Position numbers and translations under genes: made by a program. A stretch of 59,561 bases of DNA from Oceanicaulis sp. (GTDB taxonomy: Bacteria > Pseudomonadota > Alphaproteobacteria > Caulobacterales > Maricaulaceae): the NCBI GenBank assembly GCA_020832735.1, contig JAFIEB010000124.1, forward strand, positions 1 to 59,561, given 5' to 3'. The notes beneath the pieces are model-generated. The model was not told the DNA's origin and searched no databases. It saw nothing but the letters and a program-made list of their open reading frames with translations. Below are positions 32,573-41,686 of this stretch, in pieces (within the stretch, counting starts at the first letter, position 1; every line of letters begins with the position of its first letter).

Positions 32573-35500
32573 ATGCGGATGATTCTGGCGGCGTTGGCGG
32601 CGGCTTTGATCTGGACAGGTGCGGCGCTGGGCGATGTCTCCGGGCACTGGTTGCGCCACGCGGCGGTATCGCCCGATGGAAGCGAGATCGTTTTCTCCGC
32701 CCACGGACAGCTCTGGCGCGTCAGCGCTGAAGGCGGGACCGCGTCGCCCATCACGACCGGGGAGGGGTGGAGCGGCCATCCGGTCTGGTCGCCCGACGGG
32801 TCCATGATCGCGTTCGCCAATGACCGGTTCGGCAATCTCGACATCTTCGCCATGCGCGCCGACGGGTCGCAGGTTACGCGCCTGACCTATCACTCGGCCG
32901 ATGACCGCCCGTCTGATTTTTCGCCCGACGGCGAGCGGGTGCTATTCAGCTCGGCGCGCGGCGGGTCGGCGCAGTCGAGCTATTTCCCCACCGGCGCGCT
33001 GCCCGAGCTTTACGAGATCGCCGTCACCGGCGGCACGCCGCGCATGGTCTCCACCGTGCCCGCCAATGAGGCGCGCTGGAGCCCGGACGGAACAAGGATC
33101 GCCTACCGCCAGGAGCGCGCCTATGAGAATGCGGAGCGCCAGCGCGACGTCTCCTCCTTCGCCCGCGATGTGTGGGTGTTCGATGTGGAGAGCGGCGCGC
33201 ACGAGAATGTGTCGAGCAATCCCGGCGGCGATCATGCGCCGGCCTGGGCGGATGACGGATCGCTCTTCCTCTTGTCGGAAATCGATGGCGGGGCGTTCAA
33301 TGTCCACCATCTCGATCTGGAAACCGGCGCGCGCACGGCGCTGACTGATCACGGACCGCATCCGACGCGCGATCTGTCGGTCAGCCGCGACGGTCTCGTG
33401 GTCTACACATATCACGGCGATATCTACACGGTGCGCCGGGGCGAAGCGCCGCGCCGGCTCGATATCCGCCTGTCGGCGCCGCCCCTGCGCGATGCGCCGC
33501 GCCCCTTCCCGGTGGCGGGGCGGATCAGCGAGTTCGCGGTTTCGCCCGACGGCAAGGAGCTGGCCTTTGTGGCGCGCGGCGAGGTGTTCGTCACGGCGGC
33601 CGATTTCTCCACCACGGTGCGCCTGACCAATAGCCCTGAGCAGGAGCGCTCGGTGAGCTTCTCGCCCGATGGACGCTCAGTGCTCTACGCGTCGAACCGC
33701 GACGGGGCCTGGGCGATCTATGAGACCAGCCTGACCGATGCGTCCGAGCCGCGTTTTTCCGCCGCCACCACCTGGCGCGAGCGGCTGGTCTACCGCCATC
33801 CCGGCGGCGAGGCTTTCCAGCCGGCTTACAGCCCGGATGGCGAAAAAATCGCCTTCATCGAAAACCGCGACGCCATCAGCGTCGTGAACCGGCAGGGCCG
33901 CAATCGCCGCACCGTGTTCGGACCGGATCTCAATTACTCCTACTCCGACGGCGACATCCGGTTCTCCTGGTCGCCGGATTCGCGCTGGATCGCGGCGAGC
34001 TTCACCCCGGGCAATTTCTTTTATCCCAATATCGGCGTGGCGCCGGCGGACGGTTCGGCCCCGCCGCGAGACATCACGCTGACCGGCTATGGCGATTACC
34101 GCCCGCACTGGCATTCAGGCGGAGGCGCGATCGTGTGGATATCCAACCGTTATGGCCCGCGCAGCCATGGCAGCTGGGGCGCCCAGCAGGACGTGATGGC
34201 CGGCTTCCTGACCCAGTCGGCCTGGGACCGCTTCAATCTCACCGAACAGGAACGCGCCCTGGCCGAGGAGATGGAAAAGGATGACGAGGCGGAGAATCGC
34301 GGCGGCGCCCTGGCCGACTTCTTCAACTGGATCGGCGCGGCTCTGGACGGGCCAGCACAGCTTGACCTCGACGCGGTGGAGCAGCGCACGCGCCGCCTGA
34401 CCATCCACTCGTCTGAACTCGCCGATGCCCGGCTCAATTCCGATCTGTCGGCGCTCTATTATCTCGCCCGGTTCGAAGGCGGGCTTGATCTGTGGATGCA
34501 CGATTTGCACAAGGGCGAGACCAAGCGCGTCGCCCAGCTCAATGCCCGCAGCGCCAGCCTGCAGCTGGCTGATGATTCCACAGCCTTCCTTCTGGTTGAC
34601 GGCAATCTGCGCAAGGTGACCCTGCCGGGCGGCACGGTGACGCCGGTGGCGATTAGCGCCGAGGTGAGCCTGCGCGCCGATTCTGAACGCGCCCATCTGT
34701 TCGAGCATGTCTGGCGCCAGGTGGAGGACAAGTTCTACGATCCCGATTTCCACGGCGTCGACTGGCCGGGCATGCGCGCGGCCTATGAGCCCAAGCTGGC
34801 CGGCATCTCCACCAGCCGCGATTTCGCTTTGCTGATGTCGGAGATGCTGGGCCAGCTCAACGCCAGCCATACCGGCATGCGCTACCGCCCGCAGGATTCA
34901 AACGGCGTGAATGATTCCACGGCGTCGCTGGGCGTGATCTACGACTTCTCTGCGTCCGGGCCGGGTCTGGTGATTGCGGAAGTCCTGCCCGGCGGGCCGC
35001 TGGACCGTGACGGGTTCAACATCCAGCCCGGCGCGCGCATCACCGCCATCGCCGGAACCGCGCTGGAGGCAGGGGTCAATCCGTTCAGCCTGCTCAATCG
35101 CCGGGCCGGGCAGCGCATCCGCATCACCATTCAGCCCGCACGCGGCGGACGCCCGCGCGAGCTGACCGTGCGCCCCTACAGCCAGGGCCAGGAAGGCCAG
35201 GCGCGCTATGAGCGCTGGATTGAGCGCCGGCGCGCCATCGTGGAAGAGGCCTCGGGCGGGCGCATCGGCTACGCCCATATCCGCTCCATGAATGACGCCG
35301 GCTACCGCCAGGTCTATGGCGAGCTCCTGGGCCGCAATTTCCACCGCGAGGCGGTGGTCATCGACACGCGCTTCAATGGCGGCGGCTGGCTGCATGATGA
35401 TCTGCTGACGCTGCTCACGGGCGAGGATTATTTCAGGCTGCGCGCGCGTGACCGGATCATCCGCGGCGCGCCCGAAGAGCGCTGGTCGCGTCCCAGCGCC

Positions 35501-35821
35501 GTGGTGATGAATGAGGGCAATTATTCCAACGCCCACATGTTCCCTTATGTGTACCAGTTGTTCGGCGTCGGCCCGCTGGTGGGCATGCCGGTGCCGGGCA
35601 CGGGCACGGCGGTGTGGTGGGAAATGCTGATGACCGGCGATCTGGTGTTCGGCATTCCCCAGCTTCCCGTCCTCGATCCCGATGACCGTCCGGTGGAGAA
35701 TCAGGAGCTTCAGCCCGATATCCTGATCGATAATCCGCCTGCCGAGGCCGCGCGGGGAGAAGACGCCCAGCTTCAGGCGGCGGTGGCGGCGCTGATCGAA
35801 ATTCTGGAGGCGCAAGAGTGA
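32573..35821 (+). CDS. Tricorn-like S41 peptidase with beta-propeller and PDZ domains
   Basis: The product is 1082 aa with an N-terminal signal peptide (MRMILAALAAALIWTGAALG), so it is probably periplasmic. The N-terminal part holds TolB/WD40-like propeller repeats, each with an S-P-D-G motif (seen at S-P-D-G-S-E-I-V-F-S and several more). A C1 domain, a PDZ domain (about 790-880) and an S41 catalytic core follow. The likely catalytic residues, by analogy with archaeal tricorn, are Ser765-His766 (N-A-S-H-T-G), nucleophile Ser985 (N-Y-S-N-A-H) and a glutamate in N-Q-E-L-Q-P-D-I. It degrades peptides. ATG 32573 has AGGGGAG upstream. The stop overlaps the Hpt gene. Confidence 0.92.
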   Translation: MRMILAALAAALIWTGAALGDVSGHWLRHAAVSPDGSEIVFSAHGQLWRVSAEGGTASPITTGEGWSGHPVWSPDGSMIAFANDRFGNLDIFAMRADGSQVTRLTYHSADDRPSDFSPDGERVLFSSARGGSAQSSYFPTGALPELYEIAVTGGTPRMVSTVPANEARWSPDGTRIAYRQERAYENAERQRDVSSFARDVWVFDVESGAHENVSSNPGGDHAPAWADDGSLFLLSEIDGGAFNVHHLDLETGARTALTDHGPHPTRDLSVSRDGLVVYTYHGDIYTVRRGEAPRRLDIRLSAPPLRDAPRPFPVAGRISEFAVSPDGKELAFVARGEVFVTAADFSTTVRLTNSPEQERSVSFSPDGRSVLYASNRDGAWAIYETSLTDASEPRFSAATTWRERLVYRHPGGEAFQPAYSPDGEKIAFIENRDAISVVNRQGRNRRTVFGPDLNYSYSDGDIRFSWSPDSRWIAASFTPGNFFYPNIGVAPADGSAPPRDITLTGYGDYRPHWHSGGGAIVWISNRYGPRSHGSWGAQQDVMAGFLTQSAWDRFNLTEQERALAEEMEKDDEAENRGGALADFFNWIGAALDGPAQLDLDAVEQRTRRLTIHSSELADARLNSDLSALYYLARFEGGLDLWMHDLHKGETKRVAQLNARSASLQLADDSTAFLLVDGNLRKVTLPGGTVTPVAISAEVSLRADSERAHLFEHVWRQVEDKFYDPDFHGVDWPGMRAAYEPKLAGISTSRDFALLMSEMLGQLNASHTGMRYRPQDSNGVNDSTASLGVIYDFSASGPGLVIAEVLPGGPLDRDGFNIQPGARITAIAGTALEAGVNPFSLLNRRAGQRIRITIQPARGGRPRELTVRPYSQGQEGQARYERWIERRRAIVEEASGGRIGYAHIRSMNDAGYRQVYGELLGRNFHREAVVIDTRFNGGGWLHDDLLTLLTGEDYFRLRARDRIIRGAPEERWSRPSAVVMNEGNYSNAHMFPYVYQLFGVGPLVGMPVPGTGTAVWWEMLMTGDLVFGIPQLPVLDPDDRPVENQELQPDILIDNPPAEAARGEDAQLQAAVAALIEILEAQE

Positions 35822-36171
35822 GTGAAGGCGGGGGATCTGCGCCAAAAGTGCTTGATCGCACCCATCTGGCGACGTTCACCGGCGGCGATCCGGCGCTTGA
35901 GGCGGAGCTGTTCGCCCTGTTCGAGGCTCAGATTGAAGCCTGCATCGGGCGCATGTCGGGTGCTGCGCCCCGTGATGATCAAGCCTGGCGGGATGCGGCC
36001 CATACGCTCAAGGGCGCCGCGCGCGGCGTCGGGGCCATGGCGCTGGGCGAAGCGTGCGCCGCTGCTGAAACCCGGCCCCATGATGCGGGCGCGCTGGAGG
36101 CGGTGATGAAGGCCGCCGGGGCTGTGCGTGACGCCATGAGGGACGCGCGCGGCGGTCCTGGAGCTGGCTGA
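35818..36171 (+). CDS. Single-domain histidine phosphotransfer (Hpt) protein
   Basis: The product is 117 aa, consisting of one Hpt four-helix bundle. The phosphorylatable histidine is His62 in D-A-A-H-T-L-K-G-A-A-R-G-V-G-A, with the conserved lysine and glycine after it. It shuttles phosphate between response-regulator receiver domains in phosphorelays. It starts with GTG 35818, overlapping the protease stop (GTGA), so it is translationally coupled to it; the functional link is unclear. It is not the larger ChpT of the CtrA relay. No histidine kinase or receiver gene is in the window. Confidence 0.88.
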   Translation: MSEGGGSAPKVLDRTHLATFTGGDPALEAELFALFEAQIEACIGRMSGAAPRDDQAWRDAAHTLKGAARGVGAMALGEACAAAETRPHDAGALEAVMKAAGAVRDAMRDARGGPGAG

Positions 36172-36188
36172 CCTCACGCAAAACCGGT

Positions 36189-36542
36189 TCAGCTGCGTGT
36201 TTGGTCAAACATGTCCAGCTCATAGGCGATGGAGCGCTCGACCAGTTCGCGCCACACCGGTTCGGCCAGCGTCACCGGCAAACCGGCTTCAGCGGCGGCG
36301 TGACGGACCTTTTCGACCACATCTTCGATGCGCGCTTCGTCGCGCACGGCGTCCCGGTCCGGCTTGATGCGCGCCGCCGCCTCCATGTAGCGGGTGCGCT
36401 CGGCGATCAGGGCGACCAGCGCCCGGTCGATCCGGTCGACGCCGTCGCGCACCTGGTCCATGTCCTGACAGGTCTGCGGCGCGGTGCGCGCGCCCAGATC
36501 GTCGGGGTCCAGTCCGGCTAGCGGGGAAGTCTTACAGGTCAT
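36189..36542 (-). CDS. Chorismate mutase (AroQ type)
   Basis: The product is 117 aa. It is an all-helical AroQ chorismate mutase that converts chorismate to prephenate for phenylalanine and tyrosine. Recognisable features are R-D-G-V-D-R-I-D-R-A-L-V-A-L-I-A-E-R at about residues 32-49, then A-A-R-I-K-P-D-R-D-A-V-R-D-E-A-R-I, and the C-terminal W-R-E-L-V-E-R-S-I-A-Y-E. The N-terminal 27 residues (T-C-K-T-S-P-L-A-G-L) are outside the domain; an internal ATG (MDQVRDGVDRID) could be the true start, giving 90 aa. It is convergent with the Hpt gene, 17 bp apart. Confidence 0.88.
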   Translation of the reverse strand: MTCKTSPLAGLDPDDLGARTAPQTCQDMDQVRDGVDRIDRALVALIAERTRYMEAAARIKPDRDAVRDEARIEDVVEKVRHAAAEAGLPVTLAEPVWRELVERSIAYELDMFDQTRS

Positions 36543-36603
36543 GAGGCGGATTTATAGGCTGGCGCGCGCTGCAGCCCAAGCGCGCGCGGCGCCGCAGGGG
36601 CGT

Positions 36604-37779
36604 TCAGCGCGCCAGCGCCTTCATCGCGCGGTCCACGCCTTCGGGCGTGAGGGAGAACATGCGCTGCGGGCCGATGATCTCGCGCACCAGCTCGACCGAA
36701 TAGGTGTGAGGCCACCAGCTTTCAGGCGTCGGGTTGAGCCAGACCAGATGGGGGTAGGTTTCCACGATCCGGCGCAGCCAGGCCCCGCCGGCCTCCTCGT
36801 TCCAGTGTTCCACTGATCCGCCCGGATGGGTGATCTCGGACGGGGACATGGCCGCATCCCCGACGATCACGATCTTGTAGTCGGCCGGATAGGTATGCAG
36901 CACATCCCACAGCGCGACGCTTTCCTGGCGCCGGCGCCGGTTGGAGCGCCACACCGCCTCATAGGGACAGTTGTGAAAGTAGAAATACTCCAGATTTTTG
37001 AACACCGAGCGCGCGGCTGAAAACAGCCGCTCGGTCAAATCGATATACGGATCCATGGACCCGCCCACGTCGAAGAACACCAGCACCTTGATGGCGTTGC
37101 GCCGTTCCGGACGCATCTTCACATCCAGATGGCCCTGGCGGGCGGTGGCGTTGATGGTGGCGTCCAGATCCAGCTCTTCCTCCGCGCCCTCGCGCGCAAA
37201 CCGGCGCAGCCGTCGCAGGGCGACTTTGAGATTGCGCGTGCCCAGTTCGCGTTCGGAATCCAGGTCCTTGAACCGCCGGGACTCCCAGACCTTCACCGCT
37301 TGCCTGTTGCGCGACTTGCCGCCAATGCGCACGCCGGCCGGGTTCCATCCCGAATGGCCATACGGGCTGGTTCCACCCGTGCCGATCCATTTATTGCCGC
37401 CCTCATGGCGCTCGGACTGTTCTTTCAGGCGCTCCTGCAGCGTTTCCATGAGGGTGTCGAAGTCCATCGCCTCAATGGCGGCTTTCTCGTCCTCGCCCAG
37501 ATGGCGCATCAGTTCGGCGCGCAGCCAGTCCTCGGGCACTTCCTCGCCCTTGAACAGATCGCCCAGCGCCTCAATGCCCTCGAAGACATGGGCGAACACC
37601 TTGTCGAACTTGTCGAAATGGCGCTCGTCCTTGACCAGGGCGGCGCGGCTCACCGCGTAGAAGCTGTCGAGATCGGAATCGACCGCACCCTTGTGCAGCG
37701 CTTCAAGCAGGGTGAGGTATTCCCGGGTGGAGACCGGGATTTTCGCCGCGCGCAGCTCGGTGAAGAAGCGGTGGAACAT
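36604..37779 (-). CDS. VWA domain protein (CoxE-like), partner of the MoxR ATPase
   Basis: The product is 391 aa. A long N-terminal helical region (M-F-H-R-F-F-T-E-L-R-A-A-K-I-P-V-S-T-R-E-Y is typical of the family) is followed by a von Willebrand A domain from about residue 228. The metal-ion site reads D-V-G-G-S-M-D, so the first Ser of the D-x-S-x-S motif is Gly, as occurs in this subgroup. The C-terminus contains P-H-L-V-W-L-N-P-T-P-E-S-W-W. MoxR-VWA pairs act as AAA+ chaperones that insert metals or assemble protein complexes. It is immediately downstream of the MoxR gene. Confidence 0.88.
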   Translation of the reverse strand: MFHRFFTELRAAKIPVSTREYLTLLEALHKGAVDSDLDSFYAVSRAALVKDERHFDKFDKVFAHVFEGIEALGDLFKGEEVPEDWLRAELMRHLGEDEKAAIEAMDFDTLMETLQERLKEQSERHEGGNKWIGTGGTSPYGHSGWNPAGVRIGGKSRNRQAVKVWESRRFKDLDSERELGTRNLKVALRRLRRFAREGAEEELDLDATINATARQGHLDVKMRPERRNAIKVLVFFDVGGSMDPYIDLTERLFSAARSVFKNLEYFYFHNCPYEAVWRSNRRRRQESVALWDVLHTYPADYKIVIVGDAAMSPSEITHPGGSVEHWNEEAGGAWLRRIVETYPHLVWLNPTPESWWPHTYSVELVREIIGPQRMFSLTPEGVDRAMKALAR

Positions 37780-37794
37780 GGCGCGGCGTCCCGC

Positions 37795-38640
37795 TCACCC
37801 GCCGTCGCGGCGGGCCATGAAGGCCAGGCGCTCAAACAGCTGAACGTCCTGCTCGTTCTTCAAGAGCGCGCCATGCATGGGCGGGATCAGCTTGCGCGGA
37901 TCGCGCTCGCGCAGCACCGCCGGATCCACATCCTCGGCCAGGAGGAGTTTCAGCCAGTCCAGAAGTTCGGACGTGGAGGGCTTCTTTTTCATGCCCGGTA
38001 CGGTGCGCATCTCAAAGAACTTGGCCAAGGCGTCGGACAGGAGCCGCCCCTTCAGATTGGGGAAGTGCACCTTGACGATCTGCTCCATCGTCTCCTCGTC
38101 GGGAAACGCGATGAAGTGGAAGAAGCACCGGCGCAGGAAGGCGTCGGGCAGCTCTTTTTCATTGTTGGAGGTGATGATGACGATGGGGCGGCGTTCAGCG
38201 CGGATGGTCTCGCCGGTCTCGTAGACATTGAACTCCATCCGGTCGAGCTCCTGAAGGAGATCGTTGGGAAATTCGATGTCGGCCTTGTCGATCTCGTCGA
38301 TCAGCAGGACCGGGCGTTCGGGCGCGGTGAACGCCTCCCACAGCTTGCCCTTGCGGATATAATTGCTGACATCATGGACCCGGTCTTCACCGAGCTGGGA
38401 GTCGCGCAGACGCGCCACCGCGTCATACTCGTAAAGCCCCTGATGGGCCTTGGTGGTGGACTTGATATGCCATTCCAGCAGCGGCGCGCCGAGGGCTTCG
38501 GCCACCTGGCGGGCCAGTTCGGTCTTGCCGGTGCCCGGCTCGCCCTTCACCAGAAGCGGGCGCTCCAGAATGATGGCTGCATTGACGGCGGCGGCGAGCT
38601 CGTCCGTGGCGACGTAGGCCTTGGTGCCTTCAAAACGCAT
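37795..38640 (-). CDS. MoxR-family AAA+ ATPase
   Basis: The product is 281 aa. Walker A G-E-P-G-T-G-K-T-E is near residue 33, Walker B P-V-L-L-I-D-E-I-D-K-A near residue 110, and sensor-1 I-I-T-S-N-N-E-K-E-L near 153, followed by the arginine-finger region F-L-R-R-C-F-F. The Walker B segment is preceded by the MoxR-type Q-G-L-Y-E-Y-D-A. Together with the VWA gene 15 bp downstream, it forms a chaperone pair. The start ATG 38640 is convincing (MRFEGTKAYVATDELAAAV); the 261 bp upstream to the lipoprotein gene hold only the likely promoter area. Confidence 0.93.
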   Translation of the reverse strand: MRFEGTKAYVATDELAAAVNAAIILERPLLVKGEPGTGKTELARQVAEALGAPLLEWHIKSTTKAHQGLYEYDAVARLRDSQLGEDRVHDVSNYIRKGKLWEAFTAPERPVLLIDEIDKADIEFPNDLLQELDRMEFNVYETGETIRAERRPIVIITSNNEKELPDAFLRRCFFHFIAFPDEETMEQIVKVHFPNLKGRLLSDALAKFFEMRTVPGMKKKPSTSELLDWLKLLLAEDVDPAVLRERDPRKLIPPMHGALLKNEQDVQLFERLAFMARRDGG

Positions 38641-38901
38641 GGTGGAATCACGTCCGCAGCTTGGATTTTAAACGAGGAGCATACTTAAACGGCGCTGACC
38701 GCCATGCAACCGACAGGCGCGTTTGCAATGCAGCTATAACGCGCAGGGATAATTCTTTCGCGGGAAAGGGGATTGCGGGTCCGGTCTCCTGGACATTCAT
38801 GTCCGGGGCGGACGGCAAAGCCCCCCCTGAACAGGGGATTGAAGATGACCTGCCAGACGGCACACTTGCCCGGTCACTGCTTCAATGCTGGAGGCCAAAC
38901 C

Positions 38902-39216
38902 ATGAGAGCCGTTGTTATTGTGTCTTTGGGCGCATTGATACTGAGCGGGTGCATGCCCGCCACGGCGGACGGGCGGCCCTGGTATGGCGAGCGCTATCAC
39001 GGCTCGCCCGAGCATCGCGCCCTGCAGGCCAGACAGGCTGAGCAGCAACGCGCCGCCGCCGAGCGTGATGAGGCGCGCCTGGAGCGCGAACGCCGGATCG
39101 AAGCCCAGGTCGCGGCCTGCCAGGAGCAGAACCGCAGGGCGCAACACTCCGCCCGGCTCTATGGCCAACGCGAGTACCAGCACCGCAATTGCGACGCCTT
39201 GCGGCGCCAGCCATAG
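38902..39216 (+). CDS. Small lipoprotein, function unknown
   Basis: The product is 104 aa. A lipoprotein signal peptide ends in L-I-L-S-G-C (cysteine about residue 17). The mature part is highly charged and helical, with an E-R-D-E-A-R-L-E-R-E-R-R-I-E-A-Q coiled-coil-like region and two further cysteines (A-A-C-Q and R-N-C-D). ATG 38902 has a GGAGG site. I do not recognise the family. It stands alone between the MoxR gene (divergent) and the VOC gene (convergent). Confidence 0.7.
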   Translation: MRAVVIVSLGALILSGCMPATADGRPWYGERYHGSPEHRALQARQAEQQRAAAERDEARLERERRIEAQVAACQEQNRRAQHSARLYGQREYQHRNCDALRRQP

Positions 39217-39270
39217 GCTCAGCGGCGGCCCAGAGCGGTCACGATCCGGCGCCGCCGCGCAGCTGGCGCG

Positions 39271-39642
39271 TCAGCTCATCAAGAAGGCGTTCAGCTTGTT
39301 GCCGTCCAGATCGCGGAAATAGGCGGCGTAGAATGATTCACCGCGCGGTCCCGGCGGGCCCTCGCACGTTCCGCCATGGGCCAGCGCAATCTCATAAAGC
39401 CGGCGCACCTGAGCTTCGTCCCGGGCGGCCAGGGCGACCATCACCCCGTTGCCGACCGTGGCCGGCTTGCCGTCAAAGGGCAGGGTCAGGCCGATGCCCG
39501 CAGCCTGGCTTTCCGCGCGTCCCCAGGCGATAAACGTATCGCTTTCCATCATGCGCGGCGTATCGAGCTCCTGCGCCAGAGCGTCATAAAAGGGCGCTGC
39601 GCGCTTGAGATCACGCGTGCCGAGCGTCACATATCCGATCAT
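39271..39642 (-). CDS. VOC-family (glyoxalase/bleomycin-resistance fold) protein
   Basis: The product is 123 aa. It opens with [20 protein letters not shown], the first beta-alpha-beta unit of the VOC superfamily, and ends [15 protein letters not shown], the second unit. These enzymes act on small molecules with a metal ion or isomerise thiohemiacetals; the substrate is unknown. The histidine usually in the first strand is absent (Tyr-Val-Thr), so a metal site is doubtful. The start ATG 39642 removes an upstream extension without homology. Confidence 0.85.
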   Translation of the reverse strand: MIGYVTLGTRDLKRAAPFYDALAQELDTPRMMESDTFIAWGRAESQAAGIGLTLPFDGKPATVGNGVMVALAARDEAQVRRLYEIALAHGGTCEGPPGPRGESFYAAYFRDLDGNKLNAFLMS

Positions 39643-39832
39643 TAGGCGTACTCCATTTGTTCCGGGCCAATCACTATGCCGCCCGGCTGTGAGTGTGTCG
39701 AGTGGATTTTTCGCGTTTGAGAGGGGAGAGCGGCGCTTTTCCACGTCCGGGCTCAGCGCGATGCTTGTCAAACGGCGCGCACTCAAGCCGAATCACGGCG
39801 AAATGCCTGTATATTGTCCAGCGGAGCCGCTC

Positions 39833-40681
39833 ATGACGCATGCCCCCTTGTCAGCCGGCCGTGAGGCTTGGCCCGGTTCGCCGGTCGAGCGGGCCTATCT
39901 CGATCTGCTGCGCGAAATTCTCGAGCATGGGCATGAGCAGAGCGACCGCACCGGGACGGGCGTGCGCGCCGTGTTCGGCCGCCAGATACGCTGCGATCTG
40001 GCGGACGGCTTCCCGCTTTTGACCACCAAGAAGGTGCATTTCAAGTCCGTGGCGGTGGAGCTCTTATGGTTCATCAAGGGGATGACCAATGTGCGCTGGC
40101 TGCAGGAGCGCGGGGTGTCGATCTGGAATGAATGGGCCGATGCGGACGGCGAGCTGGGGCCTGTCTACGGCAAGCAGTGGCGGCGCTGGACCGGGCCGGA
40201 CGGGCGCGAGATTGACCAGCTGGCCGATTTGCTGAACGCGATCCGCACGACACCCGACAGCCGGCGCCTGGTGCTGTCGGCCTGGAACCCGGCGGACGTG
40301 CCGTCCATGGCCCTGCCGCCCTGCCACACATTGTTCCAGTTCAGGGTGCTGGGCGGGCGTCTGCACCTGCAGCTCTACCAGCGCAGCGCCGACATGTTTC
40401 TGGGCGTGCCGTTCAATATCGCCAGCTATGCGCTGCTTTTGTGCATGGTGGCGCAGGCCACCGGGTATGAGCCGGGCGAATACGTCCACACGTTCGGTGA
40501 TGCGCACATCTATTCCAACCACATGGACCAGGTGGCCGAACAGCTCTCCCGCGCGCCGCGGCCGCTGCCGCGCCTGACGCTGGACCCGGCGATCACCGAC
40601 CTGTTCGCGTTTGAATACGAGCACATCGCGCTGGAAGGCTACGACCCCCATCCGCGCATTGCGGCGCCGGTGGCGGTGTGA
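39833..40681 (+). CDS. thyA: Thymidylate synthase
   Basis: The product is 282 aa, the normal length of bacterial ThyA, and methylates dUMP to dTMP with methylene-tetrahydrofolate. Motifs are R-T-G-T-G-V near residue 40, the catalytic Cys in [10 protein letters not shown] near residue 165, and [14 protein letters not shown]. The reaction oxidises folate to dihydrofolate, which a folA gene must reduce; folA is the next gene here. The frame extends upstream to 39605, but homology starts at ATG 39833. Confidence 0.97.
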   Translation: MTHAPLSAGREAWPGSPVERAYLDLLREILEHGHEQSDRTGTGVRAVFGRQIRCDLADGFPLLTTKKVHFKSVAVELLWFIKGMTNVRWLQERGVSIWNEWADADGELGPVYGKQWRRWTGPDGREIDQLADLLNAIRTTPDSRRLVLSAWNPADVPSMALPPCHTLFQFRVLGGRLHLQLYQRSADMFLGVPFNIASYALLLCMVAQATGYEPGEYVHTFGDAHIYSNHMDQVAEQLSRAPRPLPRLTLDPAITDLFAFEYEHIALEGYDPHPRIAAPVAV

Positions 40682-40785
40682 GTAGAATCTGATTTACGAT
40701 TTTGAAATGCGCGGAAGTTAGCCTAATTTTAATCGACAGATTTCGAGTCGAATCTCGAACCGAAGTCAGCGAGGAAGTTACAGCT

Positions 40786-41319
40786 ATGCACATAGCGTTT
40801 GTGGTTGCGCGCGCCCGAAACGGTGTAATTGGCTGCGATGGCGAATTGCCATGGAGGCTTCCCTCTGAATTGCGGCACTTTCGGTCGATAACAAGTGGAA
40901 AGCCCATCATCATGGGCCGTAACACTTGGGAGAGCCTCCCCAAAAAGCCCTTGCCTCACAGATTGAATATCGTTTTGTCATTTGAGCGGAGCTTTGTCGC
41001 AGACGGTGCTACCGTTTGCCATTCTCCGGCGGAAGCATTGGCAGTTGCAAAATCATTTTGTGATACTCGTGGTATTGAAGAGGTTTGCGTGATCGGCGGT
41101 CAGTCCGTTTTCGAAGCAATGTGGCAATATGCAGACCGTGTGTATGAAACCGAGGTCCAAGCTGATGTTCAAGGCGACACATTCTTCCACATAATCGATG
41201 CAGACTTCTGGGAGAACACGTCTCGCACCGAGCCGGTTCAGCAAGATGGCGATGAATTCTCTTATGTTGTGAGAACGCACACACGCAAAGCCTGTCCAGT
41301 CCGTAACGCTGCAGCATAG
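40786..41319 (+). CDS. folA: Dihydrofolate reductase of low-GC, probably foreign origin
   Basis: The product is 177 aa and contains the DHFR signatures N-G-V-I-G-C-D-G-E-L-P-W near residue 13, I-I-M-G-R-N-T-W-E-S near 41, R-L-N-I-V-L-S near 58, and V-I-G-G-Q-S-V-F near residue 101. It reduces dihydrofolate to tetrahydrofolate. Its base composition, like that of the ~100 bp before it, is far richer in A and T than any neighbour, with many codons such as AAA, TTT and GAA that are otherwise rare here. The start ATG 40786 has GAGGAA. It lies directly after thyA and before a remnant of a native-like folA, suggesting replacement by gene transfer. It could be a trimethoprim-insensitive form, but that cannot be read from the sequence. 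Confidence 0.9.
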   Translation: MHIAFVVARARNGVIGCDGELPWRLPSELRHFRSITSGKPIIMGRNTWESLPKKPLPHRLNIVLSFERSFVADGATVCHSPAEALAVAKSFCDTRGIEEVCVIGGQSVFEAMWQYADRVYETEVQADVQGDTFFHIIDADFWENTSRTEPVQQDGDEFSYVVRTHTRKACPVRNAAA

Positions 41320-41359
41320 AGCGCTAAGGCCGCGCAACTTTTTTGACCGGAGCTCATTT

Positions 41360-41548
41360 GGCGGTCCTCTGGGCGCATGTGAGCGGGCTGCGCGCATCTA
41401 TCTCACCGAGGTCGATCTGGCGCCCAAGGGCGATGCGCGTTTCCCTGCGCTTGATCCGGCGCACTGGCGCGAAGTGTCGGCTGAGCGCGTCGAGGCGGCT
41501 GAAGGCGATGACGCAGGCTTTACAGCGTGGGTGCTGGAGCGGGCCTGA
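41360..41548 (+). pseudogene. folA: 3' remnant of a native high-GC folA
   Basis: In one frame, 41360-41548 reads G-G-P-L-G-A-C-E-R-A-A-R-I-Y-L-T-E-V-D-L and then A-P-K-G-D-A-R-F-P-A-L-D-P-A-H-W-R-E-V, ending W-V-L-E-R-A and a TGA. This is the C-terminal third of a typical alphaproteobacterial DHFR (R-I-Y-L-T-E-V is the strand following the cofactor-binding G-G motif). It has no start codon and no N-terminal half, and composition returns to high GC at about 41345. It is best read as the stump of the original folA after replacement by the low-GC gene upstream. Confidence 0.75.
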
Positions 41549-41686
41549 GGCCGGGCTCACTGCGTACCGGCGCCGTTCACATGTCCGGTTTCTCTTGAAC
41601 CGAAGCGCTTGAGCGTTCAGATACTCCGGTGAGGGCGCGCCCGAGGGCGCGCACAGCGATTTTCATGCCTGGAGACGGGAAACACG

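Noticed and set aside
40682-41345. The low-GC folA as an integron gene cassette with attC
   Set aside because: I looked for GTTRRRY/RYYYAAC core sites around it; GTTAGCC near 40717 and GCGCAAC near 41332 do not fit the consensus and do not form a typical attC fold. Foreign origin remains, but not an integron cassette.
41343-41612. An 89-codon frame just after the low-GC folA, in a different frame from the DHFR remnant
   Set aside because: Its product is Arg/Ser-rich without homology. The alternative frame reads as a DHFR C-terminus, which explains the region better.
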